64,000 nt of DNA from Burkholderiales bacterium (GCA_016195825.1 JACPYV010000018.1:18650-82649), one strand, 5' to 3'; positions 51,768-60,313 are shown, numbered from the stretch's first letter. Numbers and translations are program-made. Notes: generated by a model from the sequence alone, not told the origin.

Positions 51768-52289
51768 CTAGCTGCCGATCACGCCGCAGCCCACCCGCGC
51801 GCCGCCGCCGCCCAGCGGCATCGGGTGGTCCGAGTGGTTGTCGCCGCCCGCGTGCACCATCAGCGCGCGGTTCTGCACGTCCGCCAGCTTGAGCCGCGGC
51901 CCCAGCACGGGTGACGTGGCCGTGCCGTCGGCCGCCACGTACAGCGGCGGCAGGTCGCCCAGGTGGCCGTCGCCCCAGGGCTCGCCGTGCTTCTTCGTGC
52001 CTTGCGGGTCCAGGTGGCCGCCCGCACCCAAGGCCGGCACGGCCGCGCCATTGCTCTCGCCCGGCGCGCACGAGGGCTTCTCGTGGACATGGAAGCCGTG
52101 CAGGCCCGGCGGCAGCCCCTTCAGCGCGGGATAGAAAGCCAGACCGTGGGCGGTCTCGACGATGCGGACCGTGCCGAGCGCGGCGCCGTCGCCCTGCTTC
52201 TCGGCCAGGTTCAGCGAGACCGTGACTTCGGCTGCGAATGCGGCCGAGCCGGCCAGCAGGCAGGCGCTGGCAAGGAACAAGTTCTTCAT
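51768..52289 (-). CDS. sodC: Periplasmic Cu-Zn superoxide dismutase
   Basis: 173 residues with signal peptide [19 protein letters not shown]. It removes superoxide in the periplasm. Copper and zinc ligands are seen: [13 protein letters not shown] (two Cu His and the first disulfide Cys), [20 protein letters not shown] (bridging and Zn His), [13 protein letters not shown] (Zn Asp region) and [20 protein letters not shown] (last Cu His region, Arg of the channel, second Cys). GGGAGA seven bases before the ATG at 52289 supports the start. It is divergent from the SPFH gene, with palindromes in the gap. Confidence 0.95.
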   Translation of the reverse strand: MKNLFLASACLLAGSAAFAAEVTVSLNLAEKQGDGAALGTVRIVETAHGLAFYPALKGLPPGLHGFHVHEKPSCAPGESNGAAVPALGAGGHLDPQGTKKHGEPWGDGHLGDLPPLYVAADGTATSPVLGPRLKLADVQNRALMVHAGGDNHSDHPMPLGGGGARVGCGVIGS

Positions 52290-52357
52290 CTGGATCTCCC
52301 GGGTCACGAAGCCCTTGAGCCTATGCACTGCCGCATGCCGCCATGTACCCGGTTGGC

Positions 52358-52369
52358 GGGACATGTCCC
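52358..52369. promoter_or_regulatory. Palindrome in the sodC/SPFH gap
   Basis: GGGACATGTCCC, a perfect 12-bp palindrome lying 69 bp before sodC and 140 bp before the SPFH gene. A dimeric regulator site is possible. No second copy was noticed. Confidence 0.35.
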
Positions 52370-52384
52370 CAGCATTGATGGGCC

Positions 52385-52402
52385 GCGGAGGATTCCTTCC
52401 GC
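52385..52402. promoter_or_regulatory. Second copy of the two-component palindrome, in the sodC/SPFH gap
   Basis: GCGGAGGATTCCTTCCGC. Its reverse complement matches 51302-51319 in 17 of 18 bases, and both are preceded by GGCC on the plus strand. It lies 96 bp before sodC and 107 bp before the SPFH gene. Confidence 0.7.
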
Positions 52403-52508
52403 GCTGCCGGAAGACACCCACCCCGCGCCGCGCTCGTCCCTTCCCGTCGCAACGGGAACCATGGCTGCCATGCATCAAGCCGATGCAACCCGGCCCCAGG
52501 AGCCCACC

Positions 52509-53762
52509 ATGCTGCAACGCCTCAAGACCCTCGCCGCTTCCATCCGCAACGCCTTCAGCCGCAGCGCCAGCCGCAGCCTCGATGCCGCGCCCACCGCCGT
52601 GCGTTCGCTGCGCCGCGCCCTGCCTGCGCTGCTCATCGTCACGGCCGTCACCGCGGCCGGCTATGCCGTCGTCACCCATCCGCCACTGCTGGCCGTGCCC
52701 CACGGCCAGGCGGCGCTGCGCACCAACCAGTTCAGCGGCGGCACGAGCGAGTTCCGCAATGGCAGCCTGCTCGTCATTCCCGGCCTGCACGAGGTGCGCC
52801 TGTTCCCGCTGCGCGACCAGAGCTTCCGCCCCGAGAGCCTGGCCAAGGCCGAGGGCCCGGCGCCACTGCAGTCGGTCGAAGGCCTCTCTCTGGGCCTGGA
52901 CATGACGGTGCGCTGGGCCGTCGACGCGACGCGGCTGGCCGAGCTGTCGCGCAAGCTGCCGGACAACATCGAGGCCGACGTCATCGCCCCGGCCGTGCAA
53001 AGCGTGGTCTACAAGCAGATCGCCCGCCACACGGTGCGCGAGATTTTCTCTAGCCAGCGCGCCGAGATCGCCGCGGCGCTGGAGGCCGAGCTGCGCGTCA
53101 AGCTGGCCTTGGACGGCATCGTGCTCAAGGGCGTGCAGATCGGCTCGGTGGACTTGCCGGCCGACTACCGCAAGGGCATGGACCGCCTGCTGTCCGACAG
53201 CCTGGCCAGCGAGCGCATGCGCTACACGCTGGAGATCTCGGAGAAGCAGGTCAAGCAGACCGAGCTGCAGGCCGAGGCCGACAAGGTGCGCCGCGAGACG
53301 GCCGCCGAGGCCGCTGGGCGCGAGCAGATCATTGCCGCTAAGGCGCAGGAGGAGGCCATGAAGCATGTGCTGCCCTTCAAGCAAAAGCAGATCGAGCAGC
53401 GCTCGCTGGAGGCCGAGGCCGAGAACGCCAGCCGCATCAAGCAGGCCGAGGGCGCCGCCAAGGCGCGCCGTATCGAGGTGGAGGCCGAGGCCGCGGCGCG
53501 CCAGAAGCTGGCCGAGGCCGAGGCCTACCGCGTCACGCAGATCGGCAAGGCCAATGCCGCGCAGATGGCCGCCGAGGGCGAATTGATCACCCGGCACCCG
53601 CTGCTGGTGCAGAAGGCCATGGCCGACAAGCTCTCGGACAAGGTGCAGGTCATCATCGCCCCGCCCGGCTCTGGCGGCTTCATCGGCAACGCGCTGCTGG
53701 GCGTGGCCAGGCCCGCGCCCACACCTGCTGTTGCCCAGCAGCAAGACGGCGAGAAGGAGTAA
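52509..53762 (+). CDS. SPFH/Band 7 (prohibitin-like) membrane protein
   Basis: 417 residues. One membrane helix (about 37-57, [18 protein letters not shown]) leads to the Band 7 domain: [20 protein letters not shown] onward, then [20 protein letters not shown] and [21 protein letters not shown] long Glu/Ala-rich coiled coil (about 250-370, with [20 protein letters not shown]) and a short tail follow. Relatives form large ring scaffolds in membranes and control proteases or membrane quality. CAGGAG seven bases before the ATG at 52509 supports this start over an in-frame ATG at 52461. It is three bases ahead of the SH3-like gene, so they form an operon. Confidence 0.88.
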   Translation: MLQRLKTLAASIRNAFSRSASRSLDAAPTAVRSLRRALPALLIVTAVTAAGYAVVTHPPLLAVPHGQAALRTNQFSGGTSEFRNGSLLVIPGLHEVRLFPLRDQSFRPESLAKAEGPAPLQSVEGLSLGLDMTVRWAVDATRLAELSRKLPDNIEADVIAPAVQSVVYKQIARHTVREIFSSQRAEIAAALEAELRVKLALDGIVLKGVQIGSVDLPADYRKGMDRLLSDSLASERMRYTLEISEKQVKQTELQAEADKVRRETAAEAAGREQIIAAKAQEEAMKHVLPFKQKQIEQRSLEAEAENASRIKQAEGAAKARRIEVEAEAAARQKLAEAEAYRVTQIGKANAAQMAAEGELITRHPLLVQKAMADKLSDKVQVIIAPPGSGGFIGNALLGVARPAPTPAVAQQQDGEKE

Positions 53763-53765
53763 GCC

Positions 53766-55265
53766 ATGCGCAAAGTGGCTCTCGTCATCGTGGCCGCTGC
53801 CGCGGCGGCCCTGGTCATCACCCAGGCCGAGGCGGCTGACTTCCCGCGCGCCGGCCTGGTGTCGCAGGACTCGCCGCTGCGCGGCGCGCCGCGCGACACC
53901 GCCTCGCTGCAGGCCCAGATGGGCCGTGGCGAGGCGCTGGAGATCCGCGCGGAGCGCGGCGACCACTGGCAGGTGTGGGACTATCGCCGCGAGCGCGGCG
54001 GCTGGCTGCGCAAGAGCCAGGTTCTGCTGATGCCTCGCGGCGACGGTGCGAGCACTGAGTTGCTGTCGCAGCTGCGCCTGGCCCGCCAGCAGTTCGGCAC
54101 CGAAGGCCTGGGCCTGGGGCTGGCGGCGGCCTATGTGCAGGCTGCCACGCCAGCGGAGCTGGCCGGTCCCGGCGGCGCCGAGGCGCTGGACGCGATGGGC
54201 ACGTTCGCGGAGCGTATGGCCGACCGCGCCTCGCTGCGCGATGCCCGGCCCACCGAGGGCCAGCTCGCCGCACAGATGGACGTGGCGGCCCGCTACGGGC
54301 TGAAGTTCGAGCAGTTCGAGGCCGAGGAAGGCCGTGTGCAGGTCTGCTACGACGGCGAGGTCTTCCGTCGCCTGCTGGCCACGGCCGCCACGCTGGAGCA
54401 GCGCGTGCGCGCCGCGCTGGCCCTGACGCGCCCGGACTGCGGCAACCCGCGTGCCAACCCGCGTGAGCAGGAGGCGCGCGATGTGTGGCGCCAGCAGGTG
54501 CTGGCCCAGGTGGACGCGAGCGGCCTGGCGCCGCACTGGAAGAACCGGCTGTTGATGCGCCGCGCGGCCGTCGCCGCCAGCCTGGCCTTCGCGCAGGCTC
54601 GGCGCAGCTCGGGCGGTGCGGGCGGTGCGGGCGGTGCGGGCGGTGAGGCGGCGCCGGCGCTGGCCGAGTTCGCCGGCATCGCCCCCACCGAGCTGACCGA
54701 GGACGACCAAGCCGCTTACGCCGACACAGCCATGCGCGTGAACGCCGCGCGCTGGCTGGGCACCGCGGCCACGGCGCGCGACTTCGGCGCGGTCACGCTC
54801 GCGCTGCAGCCCGGCGCCGACGGGGAGCGCTGCGTGGAGCTGAAGGAAGCCGGCAAGCTGGCCGTGCGCCGCTGCAGCTTCGGCCAGGTCGCGCTCGCGT
54901 CAGCGTCGCTGAACCGCGAAGGCCGCGCGCTGGCCCTGGCCGTGCAGCCGCTGGATGGCTGGCGCGAGCTGTGGCTGTTCATCAAAGAGCCCGGCAGGGA
55001 GGGGGGCTGGCACGTGGAGGTCATGCCGCCCGCGCCCGCCCAACCGGGCCTGGGCGTGGCCGAGTTCGCCGGCTGGGTGCCGGGTGGTGCGCAGCTGCTG
55101 GTGGCACGCGAGTTCCGCGCTGACGGCAAGTACCGCCGTAGCTTCGAGGTCGTCGCGCTGGCCACGCTGGTCGCCGAGCGCCAGTCGCCCGAGCCGGCCC
55201 TGCTGGGCGCCTTCCAGCGTTGGTCGGACCCCGCCTGGCGCAGCGCCTCGCCGATCCGACGCTAG
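53766..55265 (+). CDS. Secreted protein with N-terminal SH3-like domain
   Basis: 499 residues. The signal peptide is [20 protein letters not shown] plus AEA. A bacterial SH3-like domain lies at about 25-95: [20 protein letters not shown], then [20 protein letters not shown] and [11 protein letters not shown] helical middle part with paired Cys (VCYDGE, RPDCGNP), a Gly-rich repeat (about residue 283) and a beta-rich end ([20 protein letters not shown] and later strands) follow. Function unknown. SH3-like domains bind peptidoglycan or protein partners. It is co-transcribed with the SPFH gene, so it may be a periplasmic partner of that membrane scaffold (inference). The stop shares its bases with that of the convergent kinase (ctag). 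Confidence 0.75.
   Translation: MRKVALVIVAAAAAALVITQAEAADFPRAGLVSQDSPLRGAPRDTASLQAQMGRGEALEIRAERGDHWQVWDYRRERGGWLRKSQVLLMPRGDGASTELLSQLRLARQQFGTEGLGLGLAAAYVQAATPAELAGPGGAEALDAMGTFAERMADRASLRDARPTEGQLAAQMDVAARYGLKFEQFEAEEGRVQVCYDGEVFRRLLATAATLEQRVRAALALTRPDCGNPRANPREQEARDVWRQQVLAQVDASGLAPHWKNRLLMRRAAVAASLAFAQARRSSGGAGGAGGAGGEAAPALAEFAGIAPTELTEDDQAAYADTAMRVNAARWLGTAATARDFGAVTLALQPGADGERCVELKEAGKLAVRRCSFGQVALASASLNREGRALALAVQPLDGWRELWLFIKEPGREGGWHVEVMPPAPAQPGLGVAEFAGWVPGGAQLLVAREFRADGKYRRSFEVVALATLVAERQSPEPALLGAFQRWSDPAWRSASPIRR
54611..54646 (+). repeat. 9-bp tandem repeat, four copies, inside the SH3-like gene
   Basis: GGGCGGTGC three times in full and a fourth copy with one change (GGGCGGTGA). 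The unit codes Gly-Gly-Ala, so copy number can change without a frameshift. Confidence 0.8.
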
Positions 55266-56971
55266 GCCGCCAGCGCGAGGGAAGCTTCACCCGGCAGCGG
55301 CAGCTCCAACCGTGCCACGGTGCCCTCGCCCGGCTGGCTGTCGAGCTGCAGGCTGCCGCCCAGCATGCCGCTGGCCAGGCTGTGCGCGACGAACAGGCCC
55401 AGCCCGCTACCGCCCTGGCCGAAGGTGGTGGTGAAGAAGGGCTCGAAGGCGCGCGCGAGGTCGCCAGCCGGCATGCCCACCCCGTCGTCGCGCACCTCCA
55501 GCATCAGCCGCCCGTCGCCGCTGCGGTGCGCGCGCACGCTGATCCGGCCGCCCTCGCTGCCGCGGAAGGCGTGCAGGCAGGCGTTTTCCAGCAGCTGTTC
55601 CAGTACTTGCTGCAGCACCTCGGGGTAGCCGTCGAGCATCAAACCTTCGGGCAGCTCGCAAGCGAGCCGCACGCGCTCGACGCTGAGGCGGGCCTGCACG
55701 CGCGCCCAGGCCTGCAGCACGGCCTGGCGCAGGTCGAAGCGCGAGCGCACCGCACGGTCGCTGCCCTCGGTCAGCTGCTTGAAGCGGTTGACCAGGCGCA
55801 ACGCGCGGTCGACGTTCTGCTCGACAAGTTCGGTCCCGGCACGCGCCTGTGCGACCCAGTCGACCAGCTCCTGGCGCTTCAGTGGCGTGCCGTCGGCCAT
55901 GCGCTCGGCAAAGCCGGCGCTGCCGGCCCGCAGTGCGCTGGCGCTGAGCAATGCATTGCCCAGCGGCGTGTTCATTTCGTGCGCGATGCCGGCCAGCAGC
56001 TGCCCCAGCGCAGCCAGCTTGCGGCTGTTGACGAGCTCGTCCTGCGTGGCCAGCAGTTCGGCCGTGCGCGCCTGCACCTGCTCCTCCAGCCATTGCGCGG
56101 CGCGGCGGCGCTCTTCGTCGCGGCGCGCCTGGTCGATGGCGATGCCGGCCAGGTGGCTGGCGGTGCTCATCGCGCTGAGTTCCTCGGGGCTGGGCCGGCG
56201 CACCTCGCGGTAATACATCGCGAAGCTGCCGATGACGCCGCCGTTGGCCGCGTGGATGGGCGCCGACCAGCAGGCCTTGAACCCGTAGGGCAGGGCCAGG
56301 TCGCGATAGGCCGTCCACAGCGGGTGGGTGGCGATGTTGTCGACGATGACGAGGCGGTCGTCGAACATGGCCGTGCCGCAGGAGCCAGCCGTCGGCCCGA
56401 TCTCGGCGCCGTCCAGCGCCTGCATGTACTCGGCCGGCATGCGTGGCCCAGCGCCCACGCGGACATGGCGGCCGTCCAGGTCCAGCAGCAGCACGGTGCA
56501 GTACAAGCCCTCGAACTGGGATTCAATCAGCGCCGTCAGCCGTGTCAGCACCGGCGTCAGCGGCTGGCCGCTTGCCACCATTTCCAGCAGCTCGTTCTTG
56601 GCCAGGTTGAGCACCTCGGCGAACTGCATGCGGCTGACGTCCACCAGGCAGACGGCGACCTGCGGCTCGCCGTCGCGTTCGGTCAGCGTCAGGTGCAGCT
56701 CGTGCGGCCGGCTCTCGCCGGCGCGGGTCTGGAAGGTCCACGGCAGGCTCAGCGAGCCGACGTGCTGCAACTGGGTCAGCACGCCGGCCAGCGTCTCACC
56801 CGTTGCCCGGCCGTCGGGCTGGCGCAGCGGGCACAGCAGCGCCAGCGGCATGCCGCGCAGCGCCAGCGGGTCGTAGCCCAGCACCTTGGCTCGCCCCGAG
56901 GCCGTGCCGACGATGGGCAGCTCAGGGGTCGCCTTCACGAGCAATATCGCGACATGGGTGACGTCGTCCAT
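55262..56971 (-). CDS. PAS-GAF sensor histidine kinase (soluble)
   Basis: 569 residues without membrane helices. A PAS-like region lies at 1-115 (ASGRAKVLGYDPLALRGMPL). A GAF domain follows at about 130-280: IESQFEGLYCTVLLLDLDGR, then GPTAGSCGTAMFDDRLVIVD and PYGFKACWSAPIHAANGGVI. A coiled coil, the H box GIAHEMNTPLGNALLSASAL (His at about 331), and the ATPase domain with LLENACLHAFRG, VRDDGVGMP and GSGLGLFVAHSLASGMLGG complete it. This GAF type with SCGTA is a known pattern in proteobacterial kinases. No regulator gene is adjacent, so the partner is unknown. The stop overlaps the convergent gene. The start is divergent from the DGPF gene with 149 bases between. Confidence 0.9.
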   Translation of the reverse strand: MDDVTHVAILLVKATPELPIVGTASGRAKVLGYDPLALRGMPLALLCPLRQPDGRATGETLAGVLTQLQHVGSLSLPWTFQTRAGESRPHELHLTLTERDGEPQVAVCLVDVSRMQFAEVLNLAKNELLEMVASGQPLTPVLTRLTALIESQFEGLYCTVLLLDLDGRHVRVGAGPRMPAEYMQALDGAEIGPTAGSCGTAMFDDRLVIVDNIATHPLWTAYRDLALPYGFKACWSAPIHAANGGVIGSFAMYYREVRRPSPEELSAMSTASHLAGIAIDQARRDEERRRAAQWLEEQVQARTAELLATQDELVNSRKLAALGQLLAGIAHEMNTPLGNALLSASALRAGSAGFAERMADGTPLKRQELVDWVAQARAGTELVEQNVDRALRLVNRFKQLTEGSDRAVRSRFDLRQAVLQAWARVQARLSVERVRLACELPEGLMLDGYPEVLQQVLEQLLENACLHAFRGSEGGRISVRAHRSGDGRLMLEVRDDGVGMPAGDLARAFEPFFTTTFGQGGSGLGLFVAHSLASGMLGGSLQLDSQPGEGTVARLELPLPGEASLALAA

Positions 56972-57120
56972 CTCGGCCTCCGCTGAGTTGCGGCCTTATG
57001 GTCAGGCCGGCCGCTAAGGCCCCAACTGTGCCGTATCTGGGCGGCGGGCCCAACTGCCATCCCGGGACATCGACTGGCGCCAGAATGCCTGCTTCTCGCC
57101 ACCGATCGCGGACGCCGACC

Positions 57121-57468
57121 ATGCCCCAGATGCTGCTCATCCTCGAACCCATCGGCCAGCGCGCCGAGCGTGGCCGCGCCGCCGGCGAGGCGGTCTACCA
57201 GCGCATGCTGGACTTCGCCGCCGAGCTGCAGGCCGAAGGGCTGCTGCTGGGGGTCAACTCCCTGGGCACCGCCGCGCGGCGGCTGAGCAAGCGCGAAGGC
57301 GGTGCCCAGGTGCTGGACGGGCCGTTTGCCGAGGCCAAGGAAATGATCGGCGGCTATTTCCTGCTGGACACCGAGGACCCTGCCGTCGCGCTGGCCTGGG
57401 CCGAGCGCTGCCCGGCTGCCGAATGGGCGACGGTGGAGATCCGCGGCGTGGGCCCCTGCTACGCCTAG
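57121..57468 (+). CDS. YCII-related DGPF-domain protein
   Basis: 115 residues. MPQMLLILEPIGQRAERGRA and YQRMLDFAAELQAEGLLLGV, then VLDGPFAEAKEMIGGYFLLD carry the DGPF motif that names the family. A final ATVEIRGVGPCY follows. It is a ferredoxin-like barrel of unknown activity, typically next to ECF41/ECF42 sigma factor genes. Here the sigma factor gene is about 3 kb downstream in the same direction. The start ATG at 57121 is the first Met of the fold. A gap of 108 bases with a promoter candidate separates it from the next DGPF gene. Confidence 0.88.
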   Translation: MPQMLLILEPIGQRAERGRAAGEAVYQRMLDFAAELQAEGLLLGVNSLGTAARRLSKREGGAQVLDGPFAEAKEMIGGYFLLDTEDPAVALAWAERCPAAEWATVEIRGVGPCYA

Positions 57469-57493
57469 GGGTGTTAGGTAGTTTCCCGGTGGC

Positions 57494-57520
57494 TGTCGAA
57501 ACCGGGCTGCGTGGATCGTC
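57494..57520 (+). promoter_or_regulatory. Candidate ECF42-type promoter (TGTCGA-N17-CGTC)
   Basis: TGTCGA (57494-57499), spacer of 17, CGTC (57517-57520), 57 bases before the second DGPF gene. TGTCGA/CGTC is, from memory, the motif pair reported for ECF42 sigma factors. The -35 box lies in the loop of an inverted repeat CCCGGT/ACCGGG (57485-57506). An autoregulated operon ending in its own sigma factor is the straightforward reading. Confidence 0.6.
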
Positions 57521-57576
57521 GTGGGAATGAAGGCAGCGAAACCTGAGCGCCGCCCGCCAACCCCGGAGACCTTGCC

Positions 57577-57981
57577 ATGCGATTCATGATCCAAGTCCGC
57601 GCCACCGCGAACAGCGAGCGCGGTGACCCACCCGGCCCCGAGTACGCCAAGCTGTTCGAGGCGATGGGCGCCTTCCATGAGGAGATGGCGCGCGCCGGCG
57701 TGCTGCTGGACGGCGCCGGCCTGCGCCCCAGCCGCGACGGCTGGCGCCAGCGCTACAGCGCCGACGGCAGCGTCCAGCGCATCGATGGCCCCTTCGCCGA
57801 GACCAAGGAGCTGATCGCCGGCTACACGTTGATCCAGGTGCGCTCGGTCGACGAGGCCCAGGCCTGGGCCAGCCGCTTCCCCCAGCCCTTCCTCAGCGAG
57901 GACTGCGTGGTCGAGGTGCGCCGGCTCTACGAGGATGCCGATTTCGCGCCCGGCGGCGACATGGCCATCCGCACCGAGTGA
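57577..57981 (+). CDS. YCII-related DGPF-domain protein, first gene of the ECF42 operon
   Basis: 134 residues. MRFMIQVRATANSERGDPPG, then AMGAFHEEMARAGVLLDGAG and LRPSRDGWRQRYSADGS lead to IDGPFAETKELIAGYTLIQV with the DGPF motif. VEVRRLYEDADFAPGGDM is typical for the longer DGPF subgroup. It is the standard companion of ECF42 sigma factors, though its activity is not known. It follows the promoter candidate and begins an uninterrupted run of seven same-strand genes. The next start follows its stop by ten bases. Confidence 0.92.
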   Translation: MRFMIQVRATANSERGDPPGPEYAKLFEAMGAFHEEMARAGVLLDGAGLRPSRDGWRQRYSADGSVQRIDGPFAETKELIAGYTLIQVRSVDEAQAWASRFPQPFLSEDCVVEVRRLYEDADFAPGGDMAIRTE

Positions 57982-57991
57982 GGCAGGCGAC

Positions 57992-58534
57992 ATGAGCAAC
58001 CTCTCCATCATCCTGATCTGCCTTGGCGCGGCTGTGCTGGTGCTGCTGGCCTATGCCTCGACGCGGCCCGACGAGTTCCGCGTCGAACGCCGCCTGCGCA
58101 TCGCCGCGCCGGCCGACAAGCTGTGGCCGCTGGTCGGCGAGCTGCGCGGCTTCAACCGCTGGAACCCCTATGAGCGCAAGGACCCGCTGACCAAGGGCCA
58201 GTACGCCGGAGCGGCCAGCGGCATCGGTTCTCGCTATGCCTGGGAGAGCGGCAAGATCGGCATCGGCAGCCTGGAGATCACCGGCCAGCAGCCCGGCCGT
58301 GCGGTGCAAATGAAGCTGGACTTCGTGAAGCCCTTCGAGGCGCACAACCAGGCCGAGTTCGCGCTGCAGCCCACGCCCGACGGCGCGACCGAGGTCAGCT
58401 GGCGCATGCACGGCCCGGCCAATTTCGTGAGCAAGCTCATGGGCGTGTTCATCGACATGGACAAGATGGTGGGCCGCGACTTCGAGGACGGCCTGCAGAA
58501 CCTGCGCCAGCTCGCCGAGGGCCAGGCGTCATGA
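57992..58534 (+). CDS. SRPBCC/polyketide cyclase-like protein with N-terminal membrane helix
   Basis: 180 residues. One N-terminal helix (LSIILICLGAAVLVLLAYA) precedes an SRPBCC (START-like) domain: VERRLRIAAPADKLWPLVGE, then FNRWNPYERKDP, SGIGSRYAWESGKIGIGSLE and TEVSWRMHGPANFVSKLMGV. The final MDKMVGRDFEDGLQNLR helix closes the hydrophobic pocket. This is the known membrane-anchored SRPBCC type of ECF42 and DGPF clusters. A ligand-binding or detox role is probable but not proven. Its stop overlaps the next gene by four bases. Confidence 0.9.
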   Translation: MSNLSIILICLGAAVLVLLAYASTRPDEFRVERRLRIAAPADKLWPLVGELRGFNRWNPYERKDPLTKGQYAGAASGIGSRYAWESGKIGIGSLEITGQQPGRAVQMKLDFVKPFEAHNQAEFALQPTPDGATEVSWRMHGPANFVSKLMGVFIDMDKMVGRDFEDGLQNLRQLAEGQAS

Positions 58535-58974
58535 AGGACTTGCAGTTCGGCACCGACATCGACGCACCGGTTGCGCGCGTCTGGGACTGCATGTTCGACC
58601 CCATCGCGTACCGTGACTGGACCCGTGCCTTCGCCGAAGGCTCCTACTACGAAGGCGTCTGGGCGGCCGGGCGCCGGCTGCGCTTCCTGGACCCGCAGGG
58701 CTTTGGCATGGAGGCCATCGTCGACGAGTGCATGCTGCACGAGCGACTGTCACTGCGGCTGGTGGGCGAGATCAGGGACGGCAAGCCGGTGGCCGGCAGC
58801 CGGCTGCACCGCGAGCCGGCGCACGAACGCTACATCTTCGACGCCGCACCCGGTGGCGGCACCCAGCTCGTCGTGCACCTGCAAAGCTGGGACGACGGCT
58901 TCACCGACTTCCTGAACGACAGCTGGCCCAAGGCGTTGCGGCGCCTCAAGGCCCTGGCCGAATCCACGCACTGA
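58531..58974 (+). CDS. SRPBCC domain protein
   Basis: 147 residues. KDLQFGTDIDAPVARVWDCM, YRDWTRAFAEGSYYEGVWAA and GRRLRFLDP form the start of an SRPBCC/AHSA1-like fold. MEAIVDECMLHERLSLRLV and GGTQLVVHLQSWDDGFTDF follow. The final helix NDSWPKALRRLKALAE closes it. Cytosolic, without the membrane helix of the preceding gene. ATGA overlap with that gene shows coupled translation. Substrate unknown. Confidence 0.88.
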   Translation: MKDLQFGTDIDAPVARVWDCMFDPIAYRDWTRAFAEGSYYEGVWAAGRRLRFLDPQGFGMEAIVDECMLHERLSLRLVGEIRDGKPVAGSRLHREPAHERYIFDAAPGGGTQLVVHLQSWDDGFTDFLNDSWPKALRRLKALAESTH

Positions 58975-58985
58975 AAGGCAGCGCC

Positions 58986-59393
58986 ATGCAGATCAAGATT
59001 TCCACCGTCTTCGTCGACGACCAGGAGAAGGCGCTGGCCTTCTACACCGGCAAGCTGGGCTTTCGCAAGATGGCCGACATCCATATGGGCCCGACCTACC
59101 GCTGGCTGACCGTCGTGTCGCCCGAGGGCGTGCACGGGGTCGAGCTGCAGCTCGAGTCCATCGTCGGCTTCGATGCCGCGCGCGCCTTCCAGGCGTCGCT
59201 GTACGAATCCGGCCGGCCCTGCACCGCCTTCGTGACCGAAGACGTCGAGGCCGAGGCACGGCAGCTGCGCGAGCGCGGCGTCACCGTGCGCGGCGAGCCC
59301 ATCGACATGGGTCCCATCAAGGCCGTCATGTTCGAGGATGGCTGCGGCAACCTCATCCACCTCGTGCAGCCTTTGGTGCTGCCCCCGCAATAA
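58986..59393 (+). CDS. VOC family protein (glyoxalase-like)
   Basis: 135 residues. MQIKISTVFVDDQEKALAFY, TGKLGFRKMADIHMG and YRWLTVVSPEG form the first betaalphabetabetabeta module. CTAFVTEDVEAEARQLRERG and VMFEDGCGNLIHLVQP form the second, with Asn-Leu-Ile-His in place of the usual N-x-x-E/Q. The first metal His is replaced by Ser/Thr at position 6-7, so metal binding is doubtful. It lies 11 bases after the SRPBCC gene in the operon. Confidence 0.88.
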   Translation: MQIKISTVFVDDQEKALAFYTGKLGFRKMADIHMGPTYRWLTVVSPEGVHGVELQLESIVGFDAARAFQASLYESGRPCTAFVTEDVEAEARQLRERGVTVRGEPIDMGPIKAVMFEDGCGNLIHLVQPLVLPPQ

Positions 59394-59403
59394 GGAGCCC
59401 ACC

Positions 59404-59808
59404 ATGCACAAGCAGATCTACGTCAACATTCCCTGCAGGAACCTGCCCGCCAGCAAGGCCTTCTTCGAGGCGCTGGGCTACAGCTTCAACCCGCAGTTCA
59501 CCAACGACAAGGGCGCCGGCATGATGCTCGGCGAGAGCATCTACGCCATGCTGCTGGCCGAGGACTTCGCCCGGACGTTCACGTCCAAGGCGTTCATCGA
59601 CGCCAAGACCTCGACGGAGCAGTGGATCTGCCTGAGCTGCGACAGCCGCGAGGAGGTCGACACGCTGGTCGCCAAGGCTAGGGCTGCGGGCGGCAACATC
59701 CCGGGCGAGGCGCAGGACCATGGCTTCATGTACGGCCATGGCTTCGAGGACCTGTACGGTCACCACTGGGAGCTCGTCCACATGACCGGCATGCCGCCTC
59801 AGGCCTGA
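59404..59808 (+). CDS. VOC family protein (extradiol-like, lactoylglutathione lyase type)
   Basis: 134 residues. MHKQIYVNIPCRNLPASKAF and FEALGYSFNPQFTNDKGAGM, then MMLGESIYAMLLAEDFARTF are family-typical. WICLSCDSREEVDTLVAKAR and YGHGFEDLYGHHWELVHM with the metal Glu belong to the second module. This resembles the VOC members annotated as glyoxalase in DGPF/ECF clusters (YnfA/PA-type). AAGGAG ahead of the ATG at 59404 is a strong ribosome site. Ten bases separate it from the previous gene. Confidence 0.9.
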   Translation: MHKQIYVNIPCRNLPASKAFFEALGYSFNPQFTNDKGAGMMLGESIYAMLLAEDFARTFTSKAFIDAKTSTEQWICLSCDSREEVDTLVAKARAAGGNIPGEAQDHGFMYGHGFEDLYGHHWELVHMTGMPPQA

Positions 59809-59821
59809 GCAGGAGATCACC

Positions 59822-60313
59822 ATGCACATCCAGCAGAAACTCACGCCCTTCGTCTGGTACCAGCGCGGTGCCGAAGACGCGGTGGCGCACTACCTGAAGG
59901 TGTTCGGCGCCGACCAGGGTCGCGTCATCCACACACAGCGCTGGGGCGAGAACTCGCCCGGCGCGGCGGGCACTGTCATGGTGGTGCAGTTCGAGCTGCT
60001 GGGCCAGCAGATGACGGCCTTCAACGGCGGGCCGCACTTCAAGCTGACCGAGGCGTTCTCGCTGATGGTCGCCTGCGAGGACCAGGCGGAGATCGACCAC
60101 CTCTGGCAGCAGCTGCAGGCGCACGGCGGCAAGCCCAAGGCGTGCGGTTGGGTGGAGGACGCCTGGGGCCTGTCCTGGCAGATCATTCCGGCGGCCTGGT
60201 TCGACATGATCCGCGACCCCGACCCGGCGCGCGTGCAGCGCGTGTTCCAGGCCCTCTGGGCCATGGAGAAAATCGACCTCGCGGCCCTGCAGCTTGCCTA
60301 CGACGGCGCATGA
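59822..60313 (+). CDS. VOC family protein, PhnB/3-demethylubiquinone methyltransferase-like
   Basis: 163 residues. LTPFVWYQRGAEDAVAHYLK and VFGADQGRVIHTQRW, then GTVMVVQFELLGQQMTAFNG and GGPHFKLTEAFSLMVACEDQ match the PhnB-like subfamily. A second module follows with WQQLQAHGGKPKACGWVEDA, WGLSWQIIP and the helix PDPARVQRVFQALWAMEKID. The name 3-demethylubiquinone methyltransferase is historical for this fold, and no methyltransferase motif is present. GGAG precedes the ATG at 59822. It precedes the sigma factor by four bases. Confidence 0.92.
   Translation: MHIQQKLTPFVWYQRGAEDAVAHYLKVFGADQGRVIHTQRWGENSPGAAGTVMVVQFELLGQQMTAFNGGPHFKLTEAFSLMVACEDQAEIDHLWQQLQAHGGKPKACGWVEDAWGLSWQIIPAAWFDMIRDPDPARVQRVFQALWAMEKIDLAALQLAYDGA

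Noticed and set aside
52290..54710. Minus-strand frame extending SOD to about 980 residues
   Set aside because: The extension is antisense to the SPFH and SH3-like genes. SodC is complete from its own signal peptide at 52289, with a good ribosome site.
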